Assembly: GCA_963770505.1 (NCBI GenBank)
Contig: CAVYPR010000006.1
Location: 744,001 to 808,000, forward strand
Direction of reading: 5' to 3'
Origin: CAVYPR01 sp963770505
Lineage (GTDB): Bacteria > Actinomycetota > Acidimicrobiia > Acidimicrobiales > RAAP-2
Length of the DNA: 64,000 nucleotides
Positions 28,539-35,797 of the stretch are shown piece after piece (the first letter of the stretch is position 1; every line of letters begins with the position of its first letter). The translations under genes and the position numbers were made by a program. The notes under the pieces were generated by a model, which was not told the DNA's origin, made no database searches, and saw only the letters and a program-made list of their open reading frames with translations.

Positions 28539-29285
28539 GGACTCATCCTCCTCTACGACCCAGGTGCCCGGCTCCCAGGTGAAGCTGGACCGGACGTGCA
28601 GGGGCACGTGGTGGTTGCGGGCGAACTCGACCGAGCGCAGCTGCAGCACCCGGCCCCCGGTGGCGGCGATCTCGAGCATCTCCTCGAAGCTGATCCTCGA
28701 CAGGCGGTGGGCGTCGGGGACCACCCGGGGGTCGGCGCTGAAGACCCCGGTCACGTCGGTGTAGATCTCGCAGGTCCCGGCGCCCAGCACGGCGGCCAGG
28801 GCCACGGCCGTGGTGTCCGAGCCGCCCCGGCCGAGGGTGGTGACGTCCCGGTCGACCGAGACCCCCTGGAAGCCGGCCACCACCGGGACCAGACCGGCGG
28901 CCAGGGCCTCGGTGAGCCGGTCGCAGCGGATCTCGAGGATCCTGGCCCGGGTGTGCTCGGTGTCGGTCACGATGCCGGCCTGGCTGCCGGTGAACGACGC
29001 CGCCTCCACCCCCAGGTCGGAGAGGGCCATGCACAGGAGCGACATCGAGATCCGCTCGCCCGAGCTGACCAGCATGTCGTACTCGCGTGGCGGCTGGACC
29101 GAGCTCACCTCGCCGGCCAGCCGGATGAGGTCGTCGGTCGTGCGGCCCATGGCGCTCACCACCACCACGACGTCGCTGCCAGCCCGCCTGGTGCGCGCCA
29201 CGTGGTCGGCCACGGCCCGGATCCGCTCGGCGTCGCCGAGCGAGGTCCCGCCGAACTTCTGCACCACCAGGGGTCGCCCGTCCAC
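28065..29285 (-). CDS. lysC: Aspartokinase, alpha form
   Basis: This 406-residue aspartokinase phosphorylates aspartate, the first step to Lys, Thr, Met and diaminopimelate. It has KFGGTSLGDAERI, the catalytic-domain RGGSDTTAVALAAVLGA and two ACT domains in the last 150 residues (AKVTVTGVPDRPGIAARLF; ARVSLVGAGMKSHAGVTA), which bind effector amino acids. The GTG at 29285 is chosen because TACCCT (29297-29292) lies six bases before it, implying a leaderless mRNA. The gene also contains a well-placed internal start for a regulatory beta chain. It forms an operon with asd, the classic actinobacterial order. Confidence 0.95.
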   Translation of the reverse strand: MDGRPLVVQKFGGTSLGDAERIRAVADHVARTRRAGSDVVVVVSAMGRTTDDLIRLAGEVSSVQPPREYDMLVSSGERISMSLLCMALSDLGVEAASFTGSQAGIVTDTEHTRARILEIRCDRLTEALAAGLVPVVAGFQGVSVDRDVTTLGRGGSDTTAVALAAVLGAGTCEIYTDVTGVFSADPRVVPDAHRLSRISFEEMLEIAATGGRVLQLRSVEFARNHHVPLHVRSSFTWEPGTWVVEEDESMEQAVVTAVTHDTSEAKVTVTGVPDRPGIAARLFRPLADRSINVDMIVQNTSVHGTTDISFTVPKLDLEAAVEVTSAISAELGATGVTSDDDVARVSLVGAGMKSHAGVTATTFETLAAEGINIDMISTSTIRISCIVRTEAAEQAVRALHRAFELS

Positions 29286-29291
29286 CGTGAC

Positions 29292-29326
29292 AGGGTAGAA
29301 CAGGCCCGGCGCGCCGGATGTAGGGT
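29292..29326. promoter_or_regulatory. Divergent leaderless promoter pair, lysC and cyclophilin
   Basis: TACCCT on the minus strand (29297-29292) ends six bases before the lysC GTG. TAGGGT on the plus strand (29321-29326) ends eight bases before the cyclophilin GTG at 29335. The whole divergent gap is 49 bases. Confidence 0.5.
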
Positions 29327-29334
29327 GTGCGGCC

Positions 29335-30162
29335 GTGCCAAGCGACAAACGAGCGAGACAACGGGCGGCCCGGGAGGTCAAGCGGCAGGAGGAGGCCAAG
29401 CGGGCGCGGCGCCGCACCCTCATCCGCAACACGGTCATCGTCGTGGTCCTGGCCGGGGTGGTGGTGGGCTCGGTGATCTACTTCTCCAGCCGGGGCAGCT
29501 CACCCTCGTCCTCCACGACCACCACCACGACCAAGAAGTCCACATCGCCCGCGCAGACCGCGGCCAACACCGCCGCCATCGCCGCCGGCTGCCCCGCCAA
29601 CCCCGCGACCAGGACCAACACGCTCACGTGGTCGTCGGCACCGGCCATGACCATCGACCCGTCGAAGAGCTACAAGGCCACCATCAAGACGACGACCGGC
29701 ACCATCGTCGTCACACTGCTGGCCAAGACAGCGCCCAACACGGTCAACAACTTCGTCTTCTTGTCGAAGCAGAAGTTCTACGACTGCAACACCTTCCACC
29801 GGGTCGTCCCCGGCTTCATGGACCAGACCGGCGACCCCACGGGCACGGGCTCCGGCGGCCCGGGGTACAAGTTCGCCAACGAGAACGTGCCGAAGGCCTA
29901 CGCCACCGGCGAGTTGGCCATGGCCAACGCCGGCGGCACAGACACCAACGGGAGCCAGTTCTTCATCCTGGTCCCCGGCGGGGCCACAACGCTGGACAAG
30001 GACCTCTCCTCGGGCGGGGGCTACTCGCTGTTCGGCAAGGTAGTCTCCGGTCTCACAGTGGTGGAGAAGATCAACTCGCAGGGGAACTCGACACCCTCGG
30101 CCAACGGCACCCCGCCCAAGGTCATCCAGCGGATCCTCAGGGTCACAATCTCGACGTCATGA
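29335..30162 (+). CDS. Membrane-anchored cyclophilin-type peptidyl-prolyl isomerase
   Basis: This 275-residue protein has a very basic N-terminus (KRARQRAAREVKRQEEAKRA), one transmembrane helix (NTVIVVVLAGVVVGSVIYF), a Ser/Thr linker and a cyclophilin domain from about residue 105. Domain motifs are NNFVFLSKQKFYDCNTFHRVVPGFM, GGPGYKFANE and NGSQFFI. The FHRV arginine and QFF are the usual catalytic-site residues. It probably folds proteins on the outer membrane face. The second cyclophilin starts inside its stop codon (ATGA). Thr codon ACA is frequent compared with neighbouring cytoplasmic genes. Confidence 0.9.
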   Translation: MPSDKRARQRAAREVKRQEEAKRARRRTLIRNTVIVVVLAGVVVGSVIYFSSRGSSPSSSTTTTTTKKSTSPAQTAANTAAIAAGCPANPATRTNTLTWSSAPAMTIDPSKSYKATIKTTTGTIVVTLLAKTAPNTVNNFVFLSKQKFYDCNTFHRVVPGFMDQTGDPTGTGSGGPGYKFANENVPKAYATGELAMANAGGTDTNGSQFFILVPGGATTLDKDLSSGGGYSLFGKVVSGLTVVEKINSQGNSTPSANGTPPKVIQRILRVTISTS

Positions 30163-30671
30163 CCAAGCGCTTCGATTCCGAGCCCGAGATGGCCATCGAC
30201 CCCGAGCGGCGCTACACGGCCACCATGACCACCTCCAAGGGGACCATCGTCATCGAGCTGGACGCGGTGGCCGCCCCGCGGACCGTGAACAGCTTCGTCT
30301 TCCTGGCCCGGCAGAACTTCTACGACGGGGTCGTCTTCCACCGGATCATCCCGGGCTTCGTCCTCCAGGGCGGGGACCCCGAAGGCACCGGACGCGGCGG
30401 GCCGGGCTACCGGTTCCCCGACGAGCTGCCCAAGGCCGGCCGCTACCAGGTCGGCTCGCTGGCCATGGCCAACGCCGGACCCGACACCAACGGCAGCCAG
30501 TTCTTCATCATCAGCGGCCCCGACGGGGCGGCGCTCCCGCCCCAGTACTCGCTCTTCGGGGCGGTGGTGAAGGGCGGCGACGTGGTGGAGGCCATCGACG
30601 CCGTCGGGACCAGGTCGGGCAGCCCGACCGAGCGGGTCGTGATCGAGTCGGTGACTATCGAAGAGCGCTGA
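30159..30671 (+). CDS. Cyclophilin-type peptidyl-prolyl isomerase, cytoplasmic
   Basis: This 170-residue cyclophilin has no signal or membrane segment. Catalytic motifs are NSFVFLARQNFYDGVVFHRIIPGF, QGGDPEGTGRGGPGYRFPDE and NGSQFFIISG. It accelerates cis-trans isomerisation at proline bonds. It overlaps the membrane-anchored paralogue by 4 bases, so the two are translationally coupled. Its 3' end overlaps the convergent S51-like gene by 17 bases. Confidence 0.92.
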   Translation: MTKRFDSEPEMAIDPERRYTATMTTSKGTIVIELDAVAAPRTVNSFVFLARQNFYDGVVFHRIIPGFVLQGGDPEGTGRGGPGYRFPDELPKAGRYQVGSLAMANAGPDTNGSQFFIISGPDGAALPPQYSLFGAVVKGGDVVEAIDAVGTRSGSPTERVVIESVTIEER

Positions 30672-31326
30672 GCTCGGCCAGGTCGCCGTCGACGAAGACC
30701 GAGACCGGGTCCGAGCACCGCCAGCTCCCCGACTCCTCCCGGATGAGCGCCGTGCGCACCGGGATGCCGGCCACGGGCAGGCCCGGGGGGGCCAGGGCCA
30801 CCGAGCGGTGGAGCTTCTCGCCGTGGGCGTCCTGCCCCACGTCGCCCAGGTGGGGCACGACCGCCATCCCCTCCACCAGGCCGAGGCCGACCGTGAGCGC
30901 CCCGCCCCGGGGGTCCACCATGGGGTCGGTGAGGGCCATCGCCCCGCCGCCGGATCCGGCCACCACCGCCCCCGACGCCCACGCCTCCTTGAGGGCCTCG
31001 AACACCACCGAACCCTTCAGCACCGAGCGCAGGTGGAGGGCCGAGCCCCCCGAGAGGTAGATGAAGCGGGCCCGGCGCACCACCTCGGCCGCCCCGGCGT
31101 CCTCGGCGTCGGCCCGGCCGAGCACCATGAGCCCCTCGACCGCCGCCCCCAGCCCGGCGAACCACTCGGCCGCGGCCAGGCACCGGCGCTCGGGGTGCTC
31201 GTAGGCGGCCGCGGTCGGCAGCACGACGACCTCGGAGCCGCCGGAGGCCTCGAGGAGCTCCGCGTCGAAACCGCAGCCCTCGGTCCACTCGGACCCGCCC
31301 ACCAGCGCCAGCAGTCCCACGCCCAC
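30655..31326 (-). CDS. Peptidase S51/cyanophycinase-like protein lacking the usual nucleophile
   Basis: This 223-residue protein has the class I glutamine amidotransferase-like fold of peptidase E and cyanophycinase. It starts GLLALVGGSEWTEGC, then VVVLPTAAAYEHPERRC and FIYLSGGSALHLRSVL. At the nucleophile elbow, where the family has GTSAGA with Ser as nucleophile, it reads AGSGGGAMAL, so that Ser appears to be Gly. Either the preceding Ser acts instead or the protein is not a Ser hydrolase. GTG at 31326 follows three bases after the ABC-F stop, implying an operon. The physiological substrate is unknown. Confidence 0.7.
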   Translation of the reverse strand: MGVGLLALVGGSEWTEGCGFDAELLEASGGSEVVVLPTAAAYEHPERRCLAAAEWFAGLGAAVEGLMVLGRADAEDAGAAEVVRRARFIYLSGGSALHLRSVLKGSVVFEALKEAWASGAVVAGSGGGAMALTDPMVDPRGGALTVGLGLVEGMAVVPHLGDVGQDAHGEKLHRSVALAPPGLPVAGIPVRTALIREESGSWRCSDPVSVFVDGDLAELSALR

Positions 31327-31329
31327 TTC

Positions 31330-32928
31330 CTAGCGCAACGCCACGTCGTCGAGGTACTCCTCGCGCCAGAAGTCGTAGCGCTCGGCCGGGAGGGCCAGGG
31401 CGTGGGTGGGGTCGAGGGCCTCGACGAACGAGCGGTCGTGGCTCACCACCACGATCGTCCCGGGCCAGCCGGCGAGCATCCTCCCCACGGCGTCGATCGA
31501 CTGGGGGTCGAGGTTGTTGGTCGGCTCGTCCAGGACGAGCAGGTTGGCCCGGCCGGCGGCCAGCATGGCCAGGCCCAGCTTGGCCCGCTCGCCGCCCGAG
31601 AGCGTGGCCGGCATCTGGTCGGCCGCCTTGGAGGGGAGGCCGAAGGAGCCGAGCAGGGCCCGGCGCTCGGCGTCGTTCACCAGCACCGAGTCGTCGATGT
31701 TGGCCAGCGCCGTGCGGGTCGGGTCGACCTGCTCGTGCTCCTGGGCGAAGTAGCCGAGGGTGGTGTTCACCCCGACGGTCACCGCGCCGGCCGTCGGCTC
31801 CTGGACCCCGGCCAGGCAGCGCAGGAGGCTCGACTTGCCCGCCCCGTTGCGGCCGATGACCACGATCCGGTCGCCGCGCCGGGCCCCGAAGGCGACGCAC
31901 CGCAGGACCTCGAGGTCGCCGTAGCGCACGGCCAGCGCGCTGACCTCGAGGGGGACCTCGGCCGAGCGGCGGGGGGCGGGAAGGCGGAAGGTGCTCTTCT
32001 TCTCCCGGGCGAAGACCTGGGTGCGCTGGCCCTCCAGCCGCTCGACCCGCTTGTCGAGCGACTTGGCGATGCGGGCCCGGCGGACGGTGCTGCCCCGCAT
32101 CGAGTCGGCCAGGGTGCTGAGCCGCTTGATCTCGCGGGTCTCGAGGGTGGACGCCCGCTCGCGGGCATCCTGGTCGGCGGCCAGCTGGGTGCGGTAGCTC
32201 GTGTAGGTGCCCTTGTACTCGTGCAGCCGGGCGTCGGCCAGGTGCAGGACCTTGGTGATGGAGCGGTCCAGCAGCTTGAGGTCGTGGGAGATGAGCAGGA
32301 GGCTCCCGCCGAACGCGGACAGCTCGTCCATCAGCCACTGCTTGGCCGCCAGGTCCAGGTGGTTGGTGGGCTCGTCGAGGATCATGGCCTCGGGCGCCTG
32401 GAACAAGATGCGCACCAGGTCGACGCGGCGGCGCTGGCCGCCCGACAGCTGCTCGATGTCGTCGAGTAGGACGTCCTCGGGCAGGCCGAGCCCGGCGGCC
32501 AGCCGGGCCATCACCGACTCGGCCTCGTAGCCGCCGTTGCGGCGGTACTGCTCCTCGAGGTCGCTGAAGTGGGCCACGTTCTCCACCGTGGGGTCCTTGG
32601 ACATCTGCCGGCGGGCCTGGTCCAGGGCGTCGTCGAGCACGTCGAGGCCGCGGGCCGACAGGACGTGGGAGAAGCCGCTCGGCTCCAACCCCAGCCCCCG
32701 GGGGGGCGGGACCTGCGGCAGGTAGCCGAAGGTGCCGCTGATCCGCACGTTGCCCTCGAACCGCAGCTGGGGACCGGCCTCGCCCACCAGCACCGAGACG
32801 AACGACGACTTGCCCGCCCCGTTGCGGCCCACCAGGCCCACCTTCTCGCCGGCGCCCACGACGAACGAGGCGTCATCCAAGAGGACCCGTTGGCCGATCT
32901 CGAGGCGGAGCGCGGAACCGACGATCAC
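31330..32928 (-). CDS. ABC-F family ATPase
   Basis: This 532-residue protein has two ABC ATPase domains and no membrane segments, as in ABC-F proteins that act on the ribosome. First domain: GRNGAGKSS, LSGGQRRRVDLVRIL, MILDEPTNHLDL. A charged linker follows (EIKRLSTLADSMRGSTVRR). Second domain: GRNGAGKSSLLRCL, LSGGERAKLGLAML, LVLDEPTNNLDPQS and VVVSHDRSF. The C-terminus ends shortly after, without a long arm. Whether it is housekeeping (EttA/Uup-like) or antibiotic-protective cannot be told. GTG at 32928 has TAGCGT (32940-32935) six bases upstream. Confidence 0.9.
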   Translation of the reverse strand: MIVGSALRLEIGQRVLLDDASFVVGAGEKVGLVGRNGAGKSSFVSVLVGEAGPQLRFEGNVRISGTFGYLPQVPPPRGLGLEPSGFSHVLSARGLDVLDDALDQARRQMSKDPTVENVAHFSDLEEQYRRNGGYEAESVMARLAAGLGLPEDVLLDDIEQLSGGQRRRVDLVRILFQAPEAMILDEPTNHLDLAAKQWLMDELSAFGGSLLLISHDLKLLDRSITKVLHLADARLHEYKGTYTSYRTQLAADQDARERASTLETREIKRLSTLADSMRGSTVRRARIAKSLDKRVERLEGQRTQVFAREKKSTFRLPAPRRSAEVPLEVSALAVRYGDLEVLRCVAFGARRGDRIVVIGRNGAGKSSLLRCLAGVQEPTAGAVTVGVNTTLGYFAQEHEQVDPTRTALANIDDSVLVNDAERRALLGSFGLPSKAADQMPATLSGGERAKLGLAMLAAGRANLLVLDEPTNNLDPQSIDAVGRMLAGWPGTIVVVSHDRSFVEALDPTHALALPAERYDFWREEYLDDVALR

Positions 32929-32934
32929 CGCCTC

Positions 32935-32973
32935 ACGCTACCCACCGGGGGGCTCGTTACCCGTTGGTAGGAT
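32935..32973. promoter_or_regulatory. Divergent leaderless promoter pair, ABC-F and 3-hydroxyacyl-CoA dehydrogenase
   Basis: TAGCGT (minus, 32940-32935) and TAGGAT (plus, 32968-32973) each end six bases before their start codons, GTG at 32928 and ATG at 32980. The two -10 boxes are 27 bases apart, so the promoters must overlap and may compete. Confidence 0.5.
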
Positions 32974-32979
32974 CGCCCG

Positions 32980-33831
32980 ATGGCAACCTCCCAGGTGGGC
33001 ATCGTCGGGTCGGGGATCATGGGCACGGGCATCGCCGAGGTGGCGGCGGCCGGCGGCCACGACGTGGTGCTGCGCAGCCGCAGCCAGTCGTCGGCCGACG
33101 GCATGCTGGCCGCGCTGGAGAAGTCCCTCAACCGCCAGGTGGAGAAGGAGAAGCGCACCGAGGCCGAACGGGACGAGATCCTGGGGCGGGTGAGCGTCAC
33201 CACCGACCTCGAGCGGCTGGCGGAGTCCGACATCGTCATCGAGTCGGTGGTGGAGGACCTGGGCGTGAAGAAGCACCTCTTCACCGACCTCGACCGGGTG
33301 TGCGCCGAGCGGACGATCATCGCCACCAACACCTCCACCCTGCCGGTGGTGGAGCTGGCCATGGAGACCGGCCGCCCCGACCGGGTCTGCGGCATCCACT
33401 TCTTCAACCCGGCCCCGGCCATGTCCCTGGTCGAGGTGGTCCGGCCCATCACGGCCTCCGACGAGACGGTGGCCGCGGCCGGGGCCTTCGCCGAGGCCTG
33501 CGGCAAGGAGCCGGTGGTGGTGAAGGACCAGGCCGGCTTCATCGTGAACGCCCTCCTCTTCCCCTACCTCAACAACGCCGTCCGGCTCCTCGAGCAGGGG
33601 GTGGCCGACAAGGAGGGCATCGACGCCGCCATGAAGGGCGGCTGCGGGTTCCCCATGGGCCCCTTCGCCCTCTTGGACCTGGTGGGTCTGGACACCTCGC
33701 TGGCCATCCTCGACGCCCTCTACCAGGAGTTCCGCGAGCCGAACTACGCGGCGGTGCCCCTCCTGCGCCGCATGGTGGCGGCCGAGACCCTGGGACGCAA
33801 GTCGGGCCGAGGGTTCTACGATTACCGGTAA
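32980..33831 (+). CDS. 3-hydroxybutyryl-CoA dehydrogenase
   Basis: This 283-residue enzyme oxidises or forms 3-hydroxyacyl-CoA using NAD(P). The Rossmann loop is GSGIMGTGIAEVAAAGGHDV. The catalytic region IHFFNPAPAMSLVEVVRP and the second-domain KDQAGFIVNALLFPYLNNAV are typical of the 280-residue Hbd/PaaH type. In the ethylmalonyl-CoA pathway it would reduce acetoacetyl-CoA. Its TAA shares its last A with the ATG of the mutase gene (TAATG), so the two are coupled. No ribosome binding site precedes the ATG; a -10 box does. Confidence 0.93.
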   Translation: MATSQVGIVGSGIMGTGIAEVAAAGGHDVVLRSRSQSSADGMLAALEKSLNRQVEKEKRTEAERDEILGRVSVTTDLERLAESDIVIESVVEDLGVKKHLFTDLDRVCAERTIIATNTSTLPVVELAMETGRPDRVCGIHFFNPAPAMSLVEVVRPITASDETVAAAGAFAEACGKEPVVVKDQAGFIVNALLFPYLNNAVRLLEQGVADKEGIDAAMKGGCGFPMGPFALLDLVGLDTSLAILDALYQEFREPNYAAVPLLRRMVAAETLGRKSGRGFYDYR

Positions 33832-35795
33832 TGCAGCGGGACCGGCCGTGGATGATGCGGACGTACTCGGGGCACTCCACGGCCCGTAAGTCCAACGAGC
33901 TCTACCGCACCAACCTGGCCCGGGGGCAGACCGGCCTGTCCGTCGCCTTCGACCTCCCCACCCAGACCGGCTACGACCCCGACGCCCCCGAGGCGGCCGG
34001 GGAGGTGGGCAAGGTCGGCGTCCCGGTCGTCCACCTGGGCCACATGCACCAGCTCCTCGACGGCATCCCGGTGGGCGAGATGAACACCTCGATGACCATC
34101 AACGCCACCGCGGCCTGGCTCCTCGGCCTCTACCTGGCCAACGCCGAGGACCACGGGGTGCCCCTCTCGGAACTGGCCGGCACCACCCAGAACGACATCG
34201 TGAAGGAGTACCTGTCCCGGGGGACCTTCATCTTCCCGCCCTCGCCGAGCCTCCGACTCACCGTCGACACCATCGCCTACACCGTCCGCCACGTCCCGCG
34301 CTGGAACCCGGTGAACGTCTGCAGCTACCACCTCCAAGAAGCGGGGGCCACCCCGGTCCAGGAGGTCGCCTACGCCCTGGCCACGGCCATCGGCATCGTC
34401 GACGCCGTGGCCGCCTCGGGCAAGGTGGACCCAGGCGACCTGCCGACGGTGGTCGGCCGGATCAGCTTCTTCGTCAACTCCGGGGTCCGCTTCGTCGAGG
34501 AGACCTGCAAGATGCGGGCCTTCACCGCCATGTGGGACCGGATCTGCCTCGAGCGCTGGGGCGTGGAGGACGAGAAGCTCCGGCGCTTCCGCTACGGCGT
34601 GCAGGTGAACTCCCTCGGCCTGACCGAGCAGCAGCCCGAGAACAACGTCGCGCGCATCGTGCTCGAGACCCTCGGGGTGACCCTCTCGGCCTCGGCCCGG
34701 GCCCGGGCCATCCAGCTCCCGGCGTGGAACGAGGCCCTGGGCCTGCCCCGACCCTGGGACCAGCAGTGGTCGCTGCGCATCCAGCAGGTCCTCGCCTACG
34801 AGTCGGACCTGCTCGAGTACGGGGACATCTTCGAGGGCTCGACCGTCATCGCCAACAAGACCGCCGAGATCCAAGAGGCGGCGAACGCCGAGCTCGAGGA
34901 GGTCCTGTCCCTGGGCGGCGCCTTCGGGGCCATCGACGAGCTCAAGACCCGGCTGGTCCGCAGCCAGTCCGAGCGGGTGCGGCGCATCGAGTCGGGCGAG
35001 CAGACGGTGGTGGGGGTCAACAGCTTCACCGAGTCCGCCCCCTCGCCGCTCCTCGCCGAGGGCGGCGCCGACTCGATCCTGAAGGTCGACCCGGCGGTCG
35101 AGGCCGAGCTGCGCGACGACGTGGCGGACTGGCGCCGGCGGCGGGACCAAGGTGACGTGGCCCGGGCCCTCGACGACCTGCGGCGGGCGGCCGCCGACCC
35201 CTCGGCCAACGTCATGGGGCCCACCATCGCCCTGGCCCACGCCGGGGGCACCACCGGGGAGTGGGCCGGCGCCCTGCGCGAGGTCTTCGGCGAGTACCGT
35301 GCGCCCACCGGCGTCTCGGCGGCCCCGGCGCGGCGCGGCGGCGAGATGGACGCCGTGCTCGAGCGCACCCGGGCCCTGGCCGCGGCCACGGGGAGGCCGC
35401 CCCGCCTCCTGGTGGCCAAGCCCGGCCTCGACGGCCACTCCAACGGCGCCGAACAGATCGCCGTGGCCGCCCGCGACGCCGGCTTCGACGTCGTCTACCA
35501 GGGCATCCGGCTCACGCCCGAGCAGATCGTGGCCGCCGCCGTGGACGAGGACGTCGACATCGTGGGCCTCTCGGTCCTCTCGGGGTCCCACCTGGAATTG
35601 GTCCCCGAGGTGCTCGACCGCCTGCGCGCCGCCCGGTCGCAGGCGGCGGTGATCGTGGGGGGCATCATCCCCCCCGACGACGCCGAGGTCCTCAGGGGCA
35701 AGGGGGTGGCCGCCGTCTACACTCCCAAGGACTTCCGGCTCGACCGCATCATGCACGAGCTGGTCACCTTGGCCGAGCGCCCCCGGGAGGGCTGA
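33831..35795 (+). CDS. ecm: Ethylmalonyl-CoA mutase (MeaA-like)
   Basis: This 654-residue, B12-dependent mutase most resembles ethylmalonyl-CoA mutase, which turns (2R)-ethylmalonyl-CoA into methylsuccinyl-CoA. Evidence is the N-terminus DRPWMMRTYSGHSTARKSNE, GQTGLSVAFDLPTQTGYD, and the fused C-terminal B12 domain with GLDGHSNGAEQ (His536 as lower axial ligand) and SVLSGSHLELVPE. Methylmalonyl-CoA mutase large subunits are longer and lack this N-terminus. The nearby crotonyl-CoA carboxylase/reductase and epimerase support the assignment. It is coupled to the dehydrogenase upstream and followed after 2 bases by an amidohydrolase. Confidence 0.9.
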   Translation: MQRDRPWMMRTYSGHSTARKSNELYRTNLARGQTGLSVAFDLPTQTGYDPDAPEAAGEVGKVGVPVVHLGHMHQLLDGIPVGEMNTSMTINATAAWLLGLYLANAEDHGVPLSELAGTTQNDIVKEYLSRGTFIFPPSPSLRLTVDTIAYTVRHVPRWNPVNVCSYHLQEAGATPVQEVAYALATAIGIVDAVAASGKVDPGDLPTVVGRISFFVNSGVRFVEETCKMRAFTAMWDRICLERWGVEDEKLRRFRYGVQVNSLGLTEQQPENNVARIVLETLGVTLSASARARAIQLPAWNEALGLPRPWDQQWSLRIQQVLAYESDLLEYGDIFEGSTVIANKTAEIQEAANAELEEVLSLGGAFGAIDELKTRLVRSQSERVRRIESGEQTVVGVNSFTESAPSPLLAEGGADSILKVDPAVEAELRDDVADWRRRRDQGDVARALDDLRRAAADPSANVMGPTIALAHAGGTTGEWAGALREVFGEYRAPTGVSAAPARRGGEMDAVLERTRALAAATGRPPRLLVAKPGLDGHSNGAEQIAVAARDAGFDVVYQGIRLTPEQIVAAAVDEDVDIVGLSVLSGSHLELVPEVLDRLRAARSQAAVIVGGIIPPDDAEVLRGKGVAAVYTPKDFRLDRIMHELVTLAERPREG

Positions 35796-35797
35796 CC

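Noticed and set aside
27600..30158. Long plus-strand frame leading into the second cyclophilin
   Set aside because: It is antisense to asd and lysC and out of frame with the first cyclophilin. The real gene starts at the ATG at 30159.
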